Shown: piece after piece, positions 28,881 to 36,813 of the stretch
Numbering within the stretch: position 1 is the first letter of the stretch
Layout: the number at the start of each line of letters is the position of its first letter
DNA from: an uncultured Bacteroidota bacterium
GTDB lineage: Bacteria > Bacteroidota > Bacteroidia > Bacteroidales > P3
DNA length: 64,000 bases
Assembly: GCA_902774395.1 (NCBI GenBank)
Contig: CACYIK010000002.1
Location: 149,299-213,298 of the forward strand
Direction of reading: 5' to 3'
Notes under the pieces: model-generated
What the model was told of the DNA's origin: nothing
Databases searched by the model: none
The model's input: only the letters and a program-made list of their open reading frames with translations
Made by a program: the position numbers and the translations under genes

Positions 28881-29166
28881 GAAATTGATAAAATGATGAT
28901 GACATAAAACGTAGAAATAGACAAAGACATATTGAGCTTGACGCTCTTGTTTCCTTTACTGCAAACGTCTGGAAAACGAATTCAAGAACTGGGAATAAGA
29001 TTGCGGATAGTTCACGCGATGGCGTGGATTCTTTCCCACTTATTTAGTTCAAGGTATTTCCAGACACCTGCAGTAAGAATAAGTGACAATTATATCGAAA
29101 GGATTTGCGCCTTTCTTTATGCCCCTTATTCAAACATCGGCTTCCAGCTCTTGGCTGGAAGCCGAA
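28881..29166 (+). ncRNA. Possible untranslated RNA or long leader
   Basis: Between the -7 box at 28867-28874 and a strong hairpin (CGGCTTCCAG 29138-29147 pairing with CTGGAAGCCG 29155-29164) there is about 280 bases with no convincing frame. It could be a small RNA ending at the hairpin, or a leader controlling the deiminase gene. The hairpin is followed by AAATAC rather than a clear T-run, so termination is not assured. Confidence 0.3.
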
Positions 29167-29192
29167 ATACATTAACCATAAAATAATACATT

Positions 29193-30452
29193 ATGACAAT
29201 TGAATCAATTATTGGAATTGCTGCAGGTCTGATTGCAATAGGAGGAGCTGTGGCATCACTGTACAAGAAACTTAAAAAGCGTTCTCTGACCGAACTGATG
29301 AATCAACTTGTGGACAAGACTTTGTCCAACAAACAACACCAGAGGATTTTACGAAAAATGAACAGACAGTTAGGATTCAAGATAAAAGAAGAATATATAC
29401 AAAAGTTCGTGTTGAACGACAGAGGCAAAGAGACGGTTTTTATGGACATTTGTGACAGTAACGACATTGAGCCCAAAGAAGATGTTTGCAGAAGGTTTCT
29501 GAACGTGGATATAAAAAAGTTCAGGGCAAATTACTACAGCAAAAGAAATAATCCCCGTCTATCCAAAGAGAAAGATTCACCACTAGAGAACCCGCCATCT
29601 TTTTCACCAACTTTGACCAATAAGGGACAAACTGTCTATATGTCAGAGCAACTGATGAGCAAGTTCCCCGAAACATGCAAGAACCTAATCAAAATTCTTG
29701 AAAGACATCATGTGAACTATTCGTTCATTAAAGGCACAAAGGATATATGGTGCCGCGATTATATGCCGGTACAAACAGAATCTGGCAGACTTATTCAATT
29801 CAAATACGATCCAAGCTACTTGAAAGGAAAAAAAGAATGGGAGGAATCACGTTCCGATGTGAAAGAAATATGCCGGCTGAACAATATTGATGCAATATTT
29901 TCGGACATCAATTTAGATGGCGGAAATGTGCTCATCTGCGATGGACGGGCGATAATATCAGACAGGATTTTTACTGAAAATCCGACTTATGATAAAGACT
30001 CTTTGGTAAACGAATTGTCGAGGTTGCTGGAATGTGAGATTATAATTATTCCTGCAGAAAAGGGCGACTATACTGGCCACGCAGACGGTATGGTTAGATT
30101 TGTGAATGGGAGTACCATTCTTGGAAACAGAATGACCGACGAATACAAATATTGGCAGAAAGGTATGCAGAAGGTTTTGGAAAAATATAAACTCACCTAT
30201 ATTGATGTTCCTTTCCTGACAAATATTAAAGACAACAAACATCCCGAAAGTGCAATTGGGATATATGTGAACTATTTAGAAGTCAATAATTTGGTTGTAT
30301 TGCCGATATTTAATAGAGAAGAAGATAAACAGGTCATAGAAATACTCAAAAATGCGTTCCCGAACAAAATAATAGAAACTATCAATTATAACGATGTTGC
30401 CCAAGAAGGAGGTTTGTTGAATTGCACGACTTGGGTGGTTGATGAAAACTAA
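29193..30452 (+). CDS. Membrane-anchored arginine-deiminase-like protein (PAD/agmatine deiminase fold)
   Basis: The N-terminus has one membrane segment (residues 5-25), then a Lys-rich region of about 120 residues that I do not recognise. Residues about 145-419 look like the agmatine deiminase/bacterial peptidylarginine deiminase superfamily: DIWCRDYMP (Arg188, Asp189), DGGN (242-245), GHADG (His296, Asp298) and nucleophile candidate Cys411 in LLNCTTW. These match the catalytic set of guanidino-modifying enzymes. The membrane anchor and unknown N-terminal domain are unusual. Base composition is AT-rich, unlike the neighbours. A lipoprotein gene follows 15 bases later. Confidence 0.8.
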   Translation: MTIESIIGIAAGLIAIGGAVASLYKKLKKRSLTELMNQLVDKTLSNKQHQRILRKMNRQLGFKIKEEYIQKFVLNDRGKETVFMDICDSNDIEPKEDVCRRFLNVDIKKFRANYYSKRNNPRLSKEKDSPLENPPSFSPTLTNKGQTVYMSEQLMSKFPETCKNLIKILERHHVNYSFIKGTKDIWCRDYMPVQTESGRLIQFKYDPSYLKGKKEWEESRSDVKEICRLNNIDAIFSDINLDGGNVLICDGRAIISDRIFTENPTYDKDSLVNELSRLLECEIIIIPAEKGDYTGHADGMVRFVNGSTILGNRMTDEYKYWQKGMQKVLEKYKLTYIDVPFLTNIKDNKHPESAIGIYVNYLEVNNLVVLPIFNREEDKQVIEILKNAFPNKIIETINYNDVAQEGGLLNCTTWVVDEN

Positions 30453-30467
30453 TCAAACAAATTTATT

Positions 30468-31268
30468 ATGAAGAAGATTATTCTTTTTTTTGTTTTTGCG
30501 GCATTATTGTCTTCCTGTCACAAAAGCAAATCAGATATAGTAGAAGATTATGTTAATGCAAAAAATAGTTATGTTTCAGAGAGAATAAGCAATTTCTTAA
30601 CGGAAGACTTTGAATATTACGATGGTACCGACACATTAAACAAATCGGATTGTTTAAAAAATGACACTATAAAATATCTGGAAGTCAAGTCGAAAATATT
30701 AAAGATTCAAGATTTAGACAGCATAGTTAAAACTGAGGAAAAAGTAACTACGATTGTTGACTCTCTTTTAAATGTGACTCCCAGTATCGTCCTTAAAAAA
30801 ACATATAGGTTTTCACATGATAAATTGAAGTCAATCTCAGTCGACTCAATCATGAACCTGGAGGAATATTCAAAGAATTATGCTGAAAAATGGAATCAGT
30901 TTTCTTTTTATATTAATGACCAGTACGACATAGAAGATAACGAAGAGTTGATAATTAACATAAAGAAATACCTTGCTGAATACAGGAATCTACCTGTATC
31001 AACCAAAAAGAAATATAAAACCTATGCTAATCTTCAAGGGACATATGTTGGTGATAACACTTTTTATAGGAAATTAATTTTTAGAGGCAAAAATACTGTG
31101 ACAATTATTGATGCAATTTTTGGTCTTCCTTTTTCAACAAGTTATGATGTGGATGAGAATTACATAAGAATAAGGACTGATAAGAGCGATCTATTGTTTG
31201 AGATAAAAGATGGTAAAACACTTATTGGCGAAGGCTTTGCAACTGGTAAATTCACGAAAATTAATTAG
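30468..31268 (+). CDS. Lipoprotein of unknown function, partner of the deiminase-like gene
   Basis: Starts MKKIILFFVFAALLSSC, a clear lipoprotein signal. About 250 residues follow, rich in Lys, Asp and Ser, with NLQGTYVGDNTFYRKLIFRG near the end, which resembles a lipocalin-like or DUF-type beta barrel strand set. No family recognised. It is 15 bases downstream of the deiminase-like gene, same strand, same AT-rich composition, so probably one operon. Confidence 0.78.
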   Translation: MKKIILFFVFAALLSSCHKSKSDIVEDYVNAKNSYVSERISNFLTEDFEYYDGTDTLNKSDCLKNDTIKYLEVKSKILKIQDLDSIVKTEEKVTTIVDSLLNVTPSIVLKKTYRFSHDKLKSISVDSIMNLEEYSKNYAEKWNQFSFYINDQYDIEDNEELIINIKKYLAEYRNLPVSTKKKYKTYANLQGTYVGDNTFYRKLIFRGKNTVTIIDAIFGLPFSTSYDVDENYIRIRTDKSDLLFEIKDGKTLIGEGFATGKFTKIN

Positions 31269-31414
31269 CTTAACTGCGACCATATTTTTTTCTTAAGTAT
31301 GACATAAATACAACATCAGAGTGTTGTTGGAAGATGGTATATAGAAGATAACGACGAAATAAGGATTATAATCCACATATAACCCACAAAGAAAGCACAA
31401 AGAAGGCATGAAGA

Positions 31415-31440
31415 AGGGAGCGTCAATTTTGGCGCTCCCT
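31415..31440. terminator. Bidirectional terminator
   Basis: AGGGAGCG (31415-31422) pairs with CGCTCCCT (31433-31440), followed by TTTT on the plus strand. It can end the deiminase-lipoprotein transcript. Its right half is repeated at 31968-31984. Confidence 0.7.
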
Positions 31441-31467
31441 TTTCTGTTGAATGTGTAAAGAATCTCT

Positions 31468-31609
31468 TTACTTCATCTCCTCGTAGTCGACGTCGGTGAC
31501 GTTGTCGTTGGGGTTACCACCCTGCTGGCCTGCGCCAGCGTTTTGCAATGGTGCGCGACATAATTGCGTAAAAACAGCGGAAGCGCATCCTGCATCAGGA
31601 TGCGCTTCC
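31468..31609 (-). repeat. Extra dnaK 3'-end copy 1 joined to a 14-bp-stem hairpin
   Basis: On the minus strand 31545-31468 encodes [22 protein letters not shown] and a stop, the tail of DnaK. It is preceded by a unique segment and a perfect hairpin (GGAAGCGCATCCTG stem, 31579-31609). The same combination recurs at 33321-33459. The tail differs from the resident dnaK (Met for Val at the penultimate position plus silent changes), so it probably comes from another dnaK allele. Confidence 0.85.
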
Positions 31610-31793
31610 ACTTAAATAATGATTAAAAAATAACCTGTAATAATTCCGTCAATGATGCTGCTGCAAGCCATTTTGGCTCCTCCACTAAGCTTGGGGAGGG
31701 GGACCGCCCACAGGATGGTGGAGATTTGCAACATAGATATCTCAGTCGGCAATGGTGCAAGCCTCTATCGAACAGGTGTTTTGTACGATTATT
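31610..31793. other. Non-coding stretch with low-copy palindromes
   Basis: No credible gene. It holds a segment with GGGGAGGGGGACCGCC and a nearby GGATGGTGGAG, which look like pieces of a dispersed GC-rich intergenic element. A related run (CCCCCTCAGGAG) lies at the right edge of the window. Confidence 0.4.
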
Positions 31794-31860
31794 ATATGTT
31801 TGTTGTTCGTTTGTTGTTCGTTTTTTTAACGAACAACAAACGAACAACAGACGAACAAAG
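31794..31860. repeat. 11-bp-period inverted array
   Basis: GTTTGTTGTTC units face GAACAACAAAC and GAACAACAGAC units across GTTTTTTTAAC. The arms pair as a long AT-rich hairpin. It belongs to the same class as the 7-bp arrays but has a longer period. Confidence 0.8.
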
Positions 31861-31920
31861 AAGCAAGTTGACATTAAGTGTTTTTATTGTGCCGACAAAA
31901 AAAAGAGTGTGTCCAATGGG

Positions 31921-31968
31921 TGTAATGAACCCCGAAAGTTGGACAAAAAACTTTCGGGGTTCATTACA
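31921..31968. mobile_element. 48-bp stub with two abutting IS3/IS150-type terminal repeats
   Basis: A perfect 20-bp inverted repeat, TGTAATGAACCCCGAAAGTT at 31921-31940 and its complement at 31949-31968, separated by only GGACAAAA. The sequence TGTA...CCCC.AAAGTTGGACA resembles the terminal repeats of IS150-group insertion sequences. No transposase remains. No convincing target duplication is visible. Confidence 0.55.
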
Positions 31969-32000
31969 TTTTGGCGCTCCCTTTGTTGTCATCAATTCGA

Positions 32001-33128
32001 TTATTTTACCAAGTCGTATCCGGTGCTGCGACCGCCAGACTCTGTGCGAACGAGGATACCTTTGGCGACAAGGTCTTGCAGGTCACGCAGGGCGGTGTCG
32101 GGAGAACATTTGTTTATCACCGCCCATTTGGAGGAGGTCAATTTGCCTTCAAAACCATCCCACAGCATGTTGACCATTTTGGTCTGCCGTTCATTCATAG
32201 CTACATGACGGTGGTTCTCCCAGAACGTAGCTTTACTCAGTGTGCGTTCGATGGTCTCCATGGCCACATTGATAGCCACCCCCATCCTTCCGAGGAACCA
32301 TAGTAGCCACTCGGTGATGTCGAGAGTTCCCTTCTGCGTCTGTTCCAATATGTCGTAATATTCTTTTCGCGCCAACGCAATCTGTGTGGACATACTGTAG
32401 AAGCGATAGGGTGTGGCATCGGATTTTGCCAATAGCATATCGGTGATGGTACGCGCCAACCTTCCGTTGCCATCGCTGAAGGGGTGTATGCTGACAAACC
32501 ATAGGTGTGCTATGGCTGCTTTCAGTACGGGGTCAGTGTCCGCGGTGTTAATCCATTGCAGCAGTTCCGACATCATCTGCGGTACATCTTTGCTGGCAGG
32601 AGCCTCGTAGTGTACCTTCTCTTTGCCATATTGTCCAGATACTACCTGCATATCCCCCTGCCGCCAGTTACCCACGGTGATGTGTGCCAATCGGCTGGGA
32701 TTGGGAAACAATGCACTATGCCAACGGAACAGCCTATCTTGTGTTAAAGGTTCGCCATAATGATGCACGGCGTCAAACATCACCTCCACCACCCCTTCAA
32801 TGTAGCGGTCGGACGAGGGCACTCCAACGCGGTCAATTCCCAGCTGCCACGCTACCGACGAACGTACATCGTCGGCATTCAAGGCAATGCCCTCTATCTC
32901 AGATGACTTGATGATGTCCGATGTCATTGCATCAAGCACTACAGGGCTTTTTACATCAAACCCGAGCATCTCTGCCATGCCTAACAGCTTTCCTTGCTGG
33001 TGTCTTACATCAACCAATAGTTCGTTGATTCTCTGTGTGTCCCACTGGAATTTGGGCCAGTCCGTATGTTCCCATAAATACATATACACCTGTTTTTGTG
33101 CGGATAATACAGGTTTTATTCTCCGCAT
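32001..33128 (-). CDS. Fic family protein with N-terminal DUF4172-like domain
   Basis: Fic enzymes AMPylate target proteins. The 375-residue protein has the full motif HPFSDGNGRLAR in the core and the inhibitory helix motif SSEIEG in the N-terminal region, fitting a class II, self-inhibited Fic. The N-terminus (WPKFQWDTQRINELL) resembles DUF4172. ATG at 33126-33128 is preferred because the -7 box lies only 10 bases upstream, which makes longer starts unlikely. The start codon lies inside a perfect palindrome (33123-33137), suggesting autoregulation. The gene sits between two extra dnaK tails. Confidence 0.92.
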   Translation of the reverse strand: MRRIKPVLSAQKQVYMYLWEHTDWPKFQWDTQRINELLVDVRHQQGKLLGMAEMLGFDVKSPVVLDAMTSDIIKSSEIEGIALNADDVRSSVAWQLGIDRVGVPSSDRYIEGVVEVMFDAVHHYGEPLTQDRLFRWHSALFPNPSRLAHITVGNWRQGDMQVVSGQYGKEKVHYEAPASKDVPQMMSELLQWINTADTDPVLKAAIAHLWFVSIHPFSDGNGRLARTITDMLLAKSDATPYRFYSMSTQIALARKEYYDILEQTQKGTLDITEWLLWFLGRMGVAINVAMETIERTLSKATFWENHRHVAMNERQTKMVNMLWDGFEGKLTSSKWAVINKCSPDTALRDLQDLVAKGILVRTESGGRSTGYDLVK

Positions 33129-33137
33129 ATTATGCGG
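33123..33137. promoter_or_regulatory. Palindromic operator over the fic start codon
   Basis: CCGCATATTATGCGG is a perfect 15-bp palindrome that includes the start codon and adjoins the -7 box. A half-site copy CTCCGCAT lies at about 33156. Confidence 0.5.
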
Positions 33138-33145
33138 CAAATATA
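33138..33145 (-). promoter_or_regulatory. Promoter -7 box for fic
   Basis: Minus-strand TATATTTG 10 bases upstream of the ATG, so the mRNA would be almost leaderless. Confidence 0.6.
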
Positions 33146-33301
33146 CAACTTTTTCTCCGCATGGCAAAAAAAATAGGTGCAAGCTAATGTTTGCACATAT
33201 TTTCCTTATTCACGGAAACTCTTATTTCCGCCGTTTTCGAATCGGCGGAGCGGCCTATTGGCCGCAGACACCGCAAGGGTGTCTTTCTCCGCTTCGATAT
33301 C

Positions 33302-33324
33302 GTAAATGTCCACCGGACATTTAC
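33302..33324 (-). terminator. Hairpin directly at the end of dnaK tail copy 2
   Basis: GTAAATGTCC (33302-33311) pairs perfectly with GGACATTTAC (33315-33324) across ACC. It overlaps the stop codon of the dnaK tail copy. Further hairpins, such as GACACC/GGTGTC near 33266, fill the stretch to the fic promoter. Confidence 0.55.
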
Positions 33325-33459
33325 TTCACCTCCTCGTAGTCGACATCGGTGACATTGTCGTTGGGGTTGCCACCTTGCTGCTGGCCTGCGTTTTGCAATG
33401 GTGCGCGACATAATTGCGTAAAAACAGCGGAAGCGCATCCTGCATCAGGATGCGCTTCC
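33321..33459 (-). repeat. Extra dnaK 3'-end copy 2 joined to the same hairpin
   Basis: Minus strand 33390-33321 encodes [20 protein letters not shown] ending EEVK and stop. The upstream unique segment (GCAATGGTGCGCGACATAAT and neighbours) and the hairpin at 33429-33459 are the same as in copy 1. The tail has its own sequence changes relative to dnaK and copy 1. Confidence 0.85.
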
Positions 33460-33466
33460 GCTATTT

Positions 33467-33763
33467 TCATTTGCGCGTTAAAATGACTCTTAACTCTCCG
33501 TCAACGTGCCAGTAGGCTTTGCCGTCGCCTCCGAGGTCGTACTGATTTGTTAACTCGAGCTGCAAGAGTGGTAGTCTGTCGTACCTCGCGTTCTGAATCA
33601 TTGTCCGTTCCCGCCGACGGAAGCGTCGGTGGCTTTTGGTTTTTCCTCTCTTCTGCGAGCGTGCAAGCCATGTGCCCGCACAAGTTTTCTTAAAACTCTG
33701 TCCCATTGTGTCTTGAATGTTATGGACGGTCGAAGACTCTTGCTCCGCCGTCCGGTTGAACAT
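33467..33763 (-). CDS. Doubtful small ORF, possibly a gene remnant
   Basis: A 98-codon frame whose C-terminal part (LPLLQLELTNQYDLGGDGKAY, then WHVDGELRVIL) looks protein-like while the N-terminal part looks random. I do not recognise it. It lies between the toxin gene and the second dnaK tail and may be the decayed end of a larger gene. Otherwise I see nothing in 33460-33796. Confidence 0.3.
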   Translation of the reverse strand: MFNRTAEQESSTVHNIQDTMGQSFKKTCAGTWLARSQKRGKTKSHRRFRRRERTMIQNARYDRLPLLQLELTNQYDLGGDGKAYWHVDGELRVILTRK

Positions 33764-33796
33764 TACAAGACCGGGGCTTCTTCGATTGTTGTCATA

Positions 33797-34144
33797 TCAG
33801 TTTTCATTTCTTTTTTCAATTTCTTTTACCAACTGACGGAGATAGGTGTCAGAAACGTTGCCGATTTCAGACTTGTCATAAATGGACATCAGCGTGATAT
33901 TAACATCACTCTCCGTCTGCTGCACATTGTATGTGATAACCCTCGCACCACCACTTTTACCCTTGCCCTTTGAGGCAATGGCCATACGGTGCTTATAGGT
34001 GTTGCCACCCAGCGGGGTGCCGCTGAAAGGATTGCGCTCCAATTCGTCGAGGAAGGTGTTGTAGTCGTCGACAAATGAGCGGTATTTCTTGGCCAATGCC
34101 TTGGCGCGCCGCTCGAACTCGGGCAGGTATTCAAATGTGACCAT
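33797..34144 (-). CDS. RelE/ParE-family toxin
   Basis: A 115-residue protein starting VTFEYLPEFERRAKALAKKY, with NPFSGTPLGGNTYKHRMAI and GGARVITYNV, the usual layout of RelE-type toxins (mRNA interferases or gyrase poisons). Its ATG shares one base with the stop codon of the upstream antitoxin gene (34144), the typical toxin-antitoxin coupling. Both lie in the accessory island behind dnaK. Confidence 0.85.
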   Translation of the reverse strand: MVTFEYLPEFERRAKALAKKYRSFVDDYNTFLDELERNPFSGTPLGGNTYKHRMAIASKGKGKSGGARVITYNVQQTESDVNITLMSIYDKSEIGNVSDTYLRQLVKEIEKRNEN

Positions 34145-34347
34145 TACGCAAAAAGGTTTCTTGCGTTTTTGCGGGCCTTGCCGGCATACAACTCATCGAA
34201 AGCCGTAGTTAGGCTTTCTTTCACCATCTTGGACTGCGCTTCCTTGGTGTCAGGCTCTGCCTCTTTCGCGCCCAAAGTGAACAGCACCTGAATCAGCTGT
34301 TTGATTGCGCTGTTTCGTCCGTCATATTCCAATGTGATTGTCGCCAT
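34144..34347 (-). CDS. Antitoxin of the RelE-type pair
   Basis: A 67-residue protein starting MATITLEYDGRNSAIKQLI and ending in a Lys/Arg/Ala-rich tail. Similar small proteins precede RelE toxins in Bacteroidales (DUF2683-like). It likely neutralises the toxin and represses the pair. No promoter box is clearly visible; an AT-rich gap of about 65 bases separates it from the dnaK terminator. Confidence 0.75.
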   Translation of the reverse strand: MATITLEYDGRNSAIKQLIQVLFTLGAKEAEPDTKEAQSKMVKESLTTAFDELYAGKARKNARNLFA

Positions 34348-34413
34348 AATACTTTTTTTTTATTTTTCTGCTACTATAACGCACTTATTGTTATTTTATT
34401 GTGCCGATTATAA

Positions 34414-34445
34414 AAAGAGGTGCAATCAAATGGTTGCACCTCTTT
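34414..34445 (-). terminator. dnaK terminator
   Basis: AAAGAGGTGCAA (34414-34425) pairs with TTGCACCTCTTT (34434-34445); on the minus strand a T-run follows. Perfect 12-bp stem. Confidence 0.85.
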
Positions 34446-34465
34446 ACTGTTGGTTAGACTCTATC

Positions 34466-36409
34466 TTATTTCACCTCCTCATAGTCGACGTCGGTGACGT
34501 TGTCGTTGGGGTTACCACCCTGCTGGCCTGCGCCGGGGTTGCCCTGCTGACCCATGTTGTTGGGGTCAAAACCCTGTCCGGGGTTTGCTCCATTACCAGT
34601 CGCAGACTGCTGGGCTTTGTACATGTCCTCGCTGGCGGCCTGCCAGGCGGCGTTGATCTTGGCCATGGCGGCGTCGATCTGCTGGACGTTGCGGGCGCTG
34701 TGGGCGGCCTTCAGCTCGTTGAGGGCGCTCTCGATGGCACTCTTCTTGTCGGCGGGAATCTTGTCACCGTACTCCTTGAGGTTCTTCTCGCTCTGGAAGA
34801 TCATGCCGTCGGCGTTGTTGATTTTCTCCACCTCTTCCTTGGCCTTCTTGTCGGCGTCGGCGTGGGCCTCGGCTTCGGCCTTCATGCGCTTGATTTCGTC
34901 TTCCGAAAGGCCGGACGAAGCCTCGATGCGGATGTTCTGGCTCTTGCCGGTGGCCTTGTCGAGGGCGCTGACGTTGAGGATGCCGTTGGCATCGATGTCG
35001 AAGGTAACCTCAATCTGGGGCACTCCACGCGGTGCTGGCGGAATGCCGGCCAGGTGGAAGCGGCCGATGGTCTTGTTGTCGTTGGCCATGGGACGCTCGC
35101 CCTGCAGCACGTGGATCTCCACCTCGGGCTGGTTGTCGGCAGCGGTGCTGAAGACCTGGCTCTTCTTGGTGGGGATGGTGGTGTTGGCGTCGATGAGCTT
35201 GGTCATCACACCGCCAAGGGTCTCGATACCCAGCGACAGAGGAGTGACATCGAGCAGCAGCACGTCCTTCACCTCGCCGGTGAGCACACCGCCCTGGATG
35301 GCGGCGCCGATGGCGACCACCTCGTCGGGGTTGACGCCCTTGCTGGGCACCTTGCCGAAGAACTCTTCGACCTTCTTCTGCACGGCGGGGATACGGCTGG
35401 AGCCGCCGACGAGGATGACCTCGTTGATATCGCTGTTGCTCAGGCCAGCGTCGCGCATAGCCTGACGGCAGGGTTCGATGGTGGCGCGGATAAGGTCGTC
35501 GCAGAGCTGCTCGAACTTGGCGCGGGTGAGCTTCATCACCAGGTGCTGCGGCACGCCGTCGGCCACGGTGATGTAGGGCAGGTTGATTTCGGTCTCCATG
35601 CTGCTGGAGAGCTCAATCTTGGCCTTCTCGGCAGCCTCTTTCAGGCGCTGCATGGCCATGGGATCTTTTCTCAAGTCGATATTCTTGTCGCTCTGGAAGC
35701 TGTCGGCCATCCAGTTGATAATCTTGCGGTCGAAGTCGTCGCCGCCGAGGTGTGTGTTGCCGTTGGTGCTCTTCACCTCGAAGACACCGTCGCCGAGGTT
35801 CAGGATGGAGATATCGAAAGTACCACCACCGAGGTCGAAGACGGCCACATTCATATCCTGGGCCTTCTTGTCGAGGCCGTAGGCGAGGGCGGCAGCGGTA
35901 GGCTCGTTGACGATACGGCGCACTTTGAGGCCTGCAATTTCGCCGGCCTCCTTGGTGGCCTGACGCTGGCTGTCGTTGAAGTAGGCGGGGACGGTGATGA
36001 CGGCCTCCGTCACCTCGGTGCCGAGGTAGTCTTCGGCGGTCTTCTTCATCTTCTGCAGCACGATGGCGCTGATCTCCTGCGGGGTATACTGGCGACCGTT
36101 GATGTCGACGCAGGGGGTGTTGTTGTTGCCGCGCACCACCTTGTAGGGCACAGCCTCAATCTCCTTGGTCACCTGGTCGTAGGTCTCGCCCATGAAGCGC
36201 TTGATGCTGTAGACGGTGTTGTGGGGGTTGGTGATGGCCTGACGCTTGGCGGGGTCGCCCACCTTGCGGTCGCCATTCTCGAGGAAGCCCACCACGCTGG
36301 GGGTGGTGCGGTTGCCCTCGCTGTTAGCGATAACTACTGGTTCGTTACCTTCCATGACGCTGACACAGCTGTTGGTTGTGCCGAGGTCGATTCCAATGAT
36401 TTTTGCCAT
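34466..36409 (-). CDS. dnaK: Chaperone DnaK (Hsp70)
   Basis: ATP-dependent cytoplasmic chaperone working with DnaJ and GrpE, both at 49.6-51.4 kb. The 647-residue protein has [32 protein letters not shown] and the substrate domain start [13 protein letters not shown], and ends in DYEEVK. A CTGACTG.CATTTTGTCA element (36624-36664), also present before grpE, lies about 220 bases upstream, with repeat arrays between. Two further copies of the last 22-25 codons lie downstream in the accessory island. Confidence 0.97.
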   Translation of the reverse strand: MAKIIGIDLGTTNSCVSVMEGNEPVVIANSEGNRTTPSVVGFLENGDRKVGDPAKRQAITNPHNTVYSIKRFMGETYDQVTKEIEAVPYKVVRGNNNTPCVDINGRQYTPQEISAIVLQKMKKTAEDYLGTEVTEAVITVPAYFNDSQRQATKEAGEIAGLKVRRIVNEPTAAALAYGLDKKAQDMNVAVFDLGGGTFDISILNLGDGVFEVKSTNGNTHLGGDDFDRKIINWMADSFQSDKNIDLRKDPMAMQRLKEAAEKAKIELSSSMETEINLPYITVADGVPQHLVMKLTRAKFEQLCDDLIRATIEPCRQAMRDAGLSNSDINEVILVGGSSRIPAVQKKVEEFFGKVPSKGVNPDEVVAIGAAIQGGVLTGEVKDVLLLDVTPLSLGIETLGGVMTKLIDANTTIPTKKSQVFSTAADNQPEVEIHVLQGERPMANDNKTIGRFHLAGIPPAPRGVPQIEVTFDIDANGILNVSALDKATGKSQNIRIEASSGLSEDEIKRMKAEAEAHADADKKAKEEVEKINNADGMIFQSEKNLKEYGDKIPADKKSAIESALNELKAAHSARNVQQIDAAMAKINAAWQAASEDMYKAQQSATGNGANPGQGFDPNNMGQQGNPGAGQQGGNPNDNVTDVDYEEVK

Positions 36410-36444
36410 AATATGTTTCCTTTCTTATTTTGTTTTTTCACTTT

Positions 36445-36560
36445 AGGTTTAAAAGGTTTGAAAGGTTCGAAGGTTTAAGAGGTTCGAGGTCAGTGTCGGT
36501 CTCATTTTGAACCTTTTCAGCGAAGCGACCCTTTTCAACTTTTTATCCTTTTCAACCCTC
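36445..36560. repeat. Inverted 8/9-bp-period array upstream of dnaK
   Basis: Left arm AGGTTTAAA, AGGTTTGAA, AGGTTCGA, AGGTTTAAG; core CAGTGTCGGTCTC; right arm of inverted TTTTGAACC, CTTTTCAAC, CCTTTTCAA units. It lies in the dnaK leader/promoter stretch. Confidence 0.8.
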
Positions 36561-36586
36561 ATCATTACAACATCCATGCCAACTGG

Positions 36587-36623
36587 TAAAGTTTAAAGTT
36601 TAAAGATTAAAGTTTAAAGTTTT
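36587..36623. repeat. 7-bp-period array upstream of dnaK
   Basis: GTTTAAA, GTTTAAA, GATTAAA and GTTTAAA units directly adjoin the putative heat-shock element. Confidence 0.75.
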
Positions 36624-36664
36624 ACTGACAAAATGGCAGTCAGCGTGGCAGTCCAATGACTGTC
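36624..36664 (-). promoter_or_regulatory. Putative heat-shock element upstream of dnaK
   Basis: On the minus strand it reads GAC.GTCATTGG, then CTGACTGCCATTTTGTCAG. The grpE upstream region has the same two parts in the same order on the plus strand. It is not the HrcA/CIRCE sequence. Confidence 0.5.
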
Positions 36665-36789
36665 AACGGCCTCGAGGCCTCTGCTGACATCGAACTCGTC
36701 GACCTATCGGGGCTCTACCTGCCGCGCATCTCGGAAGGTGCTGCCAAACTGCCGAAACGATAAGCATGACGACGTATGAAATAAAAAAA

Positions 36790-36806
36790 GCCAGCATTTC
36801 GCTGGC
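36790..36806 (-). terminator. Terminator of the D-Ala-D-Ala dipeptidase gene
   Basis: GCCAGC (36790-36795) pairs with GCTGGC (36801-36806); on the minus strand TTTTTTT follows. Confidence 0.75.
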
Positions 36807-36813
36807 CTTTATT

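Noticed and set aside
28932..29186. An 84-codon frame between the FkbM and deiminase genes
   Set aside because: The composition looks random and the frame runs through a hairpin; a promoter lies just before it but no protein pattern is visible.
31623..32303. Several overlapping frames in the gap before fic
   Set aside because: They cross hairpins, the array and the IS stub, and overlap fic in the wrong strand; none has protein-like composition.
34301..36478. A 725-codon plus-strand frame opposite dnaK
   Set aside because: It is the antisense shadow of a GC-rich conserved gene; the dnaK reading is certain.
36656..36763. A 35-codon frame (MTVNGLEASADIELVDLSG...) with a tail resembling a type IX sorting signal
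   Set aside because: Too short, no start signal, and it overlaps the putative heat-shock element; at most the remnant of a gene end.
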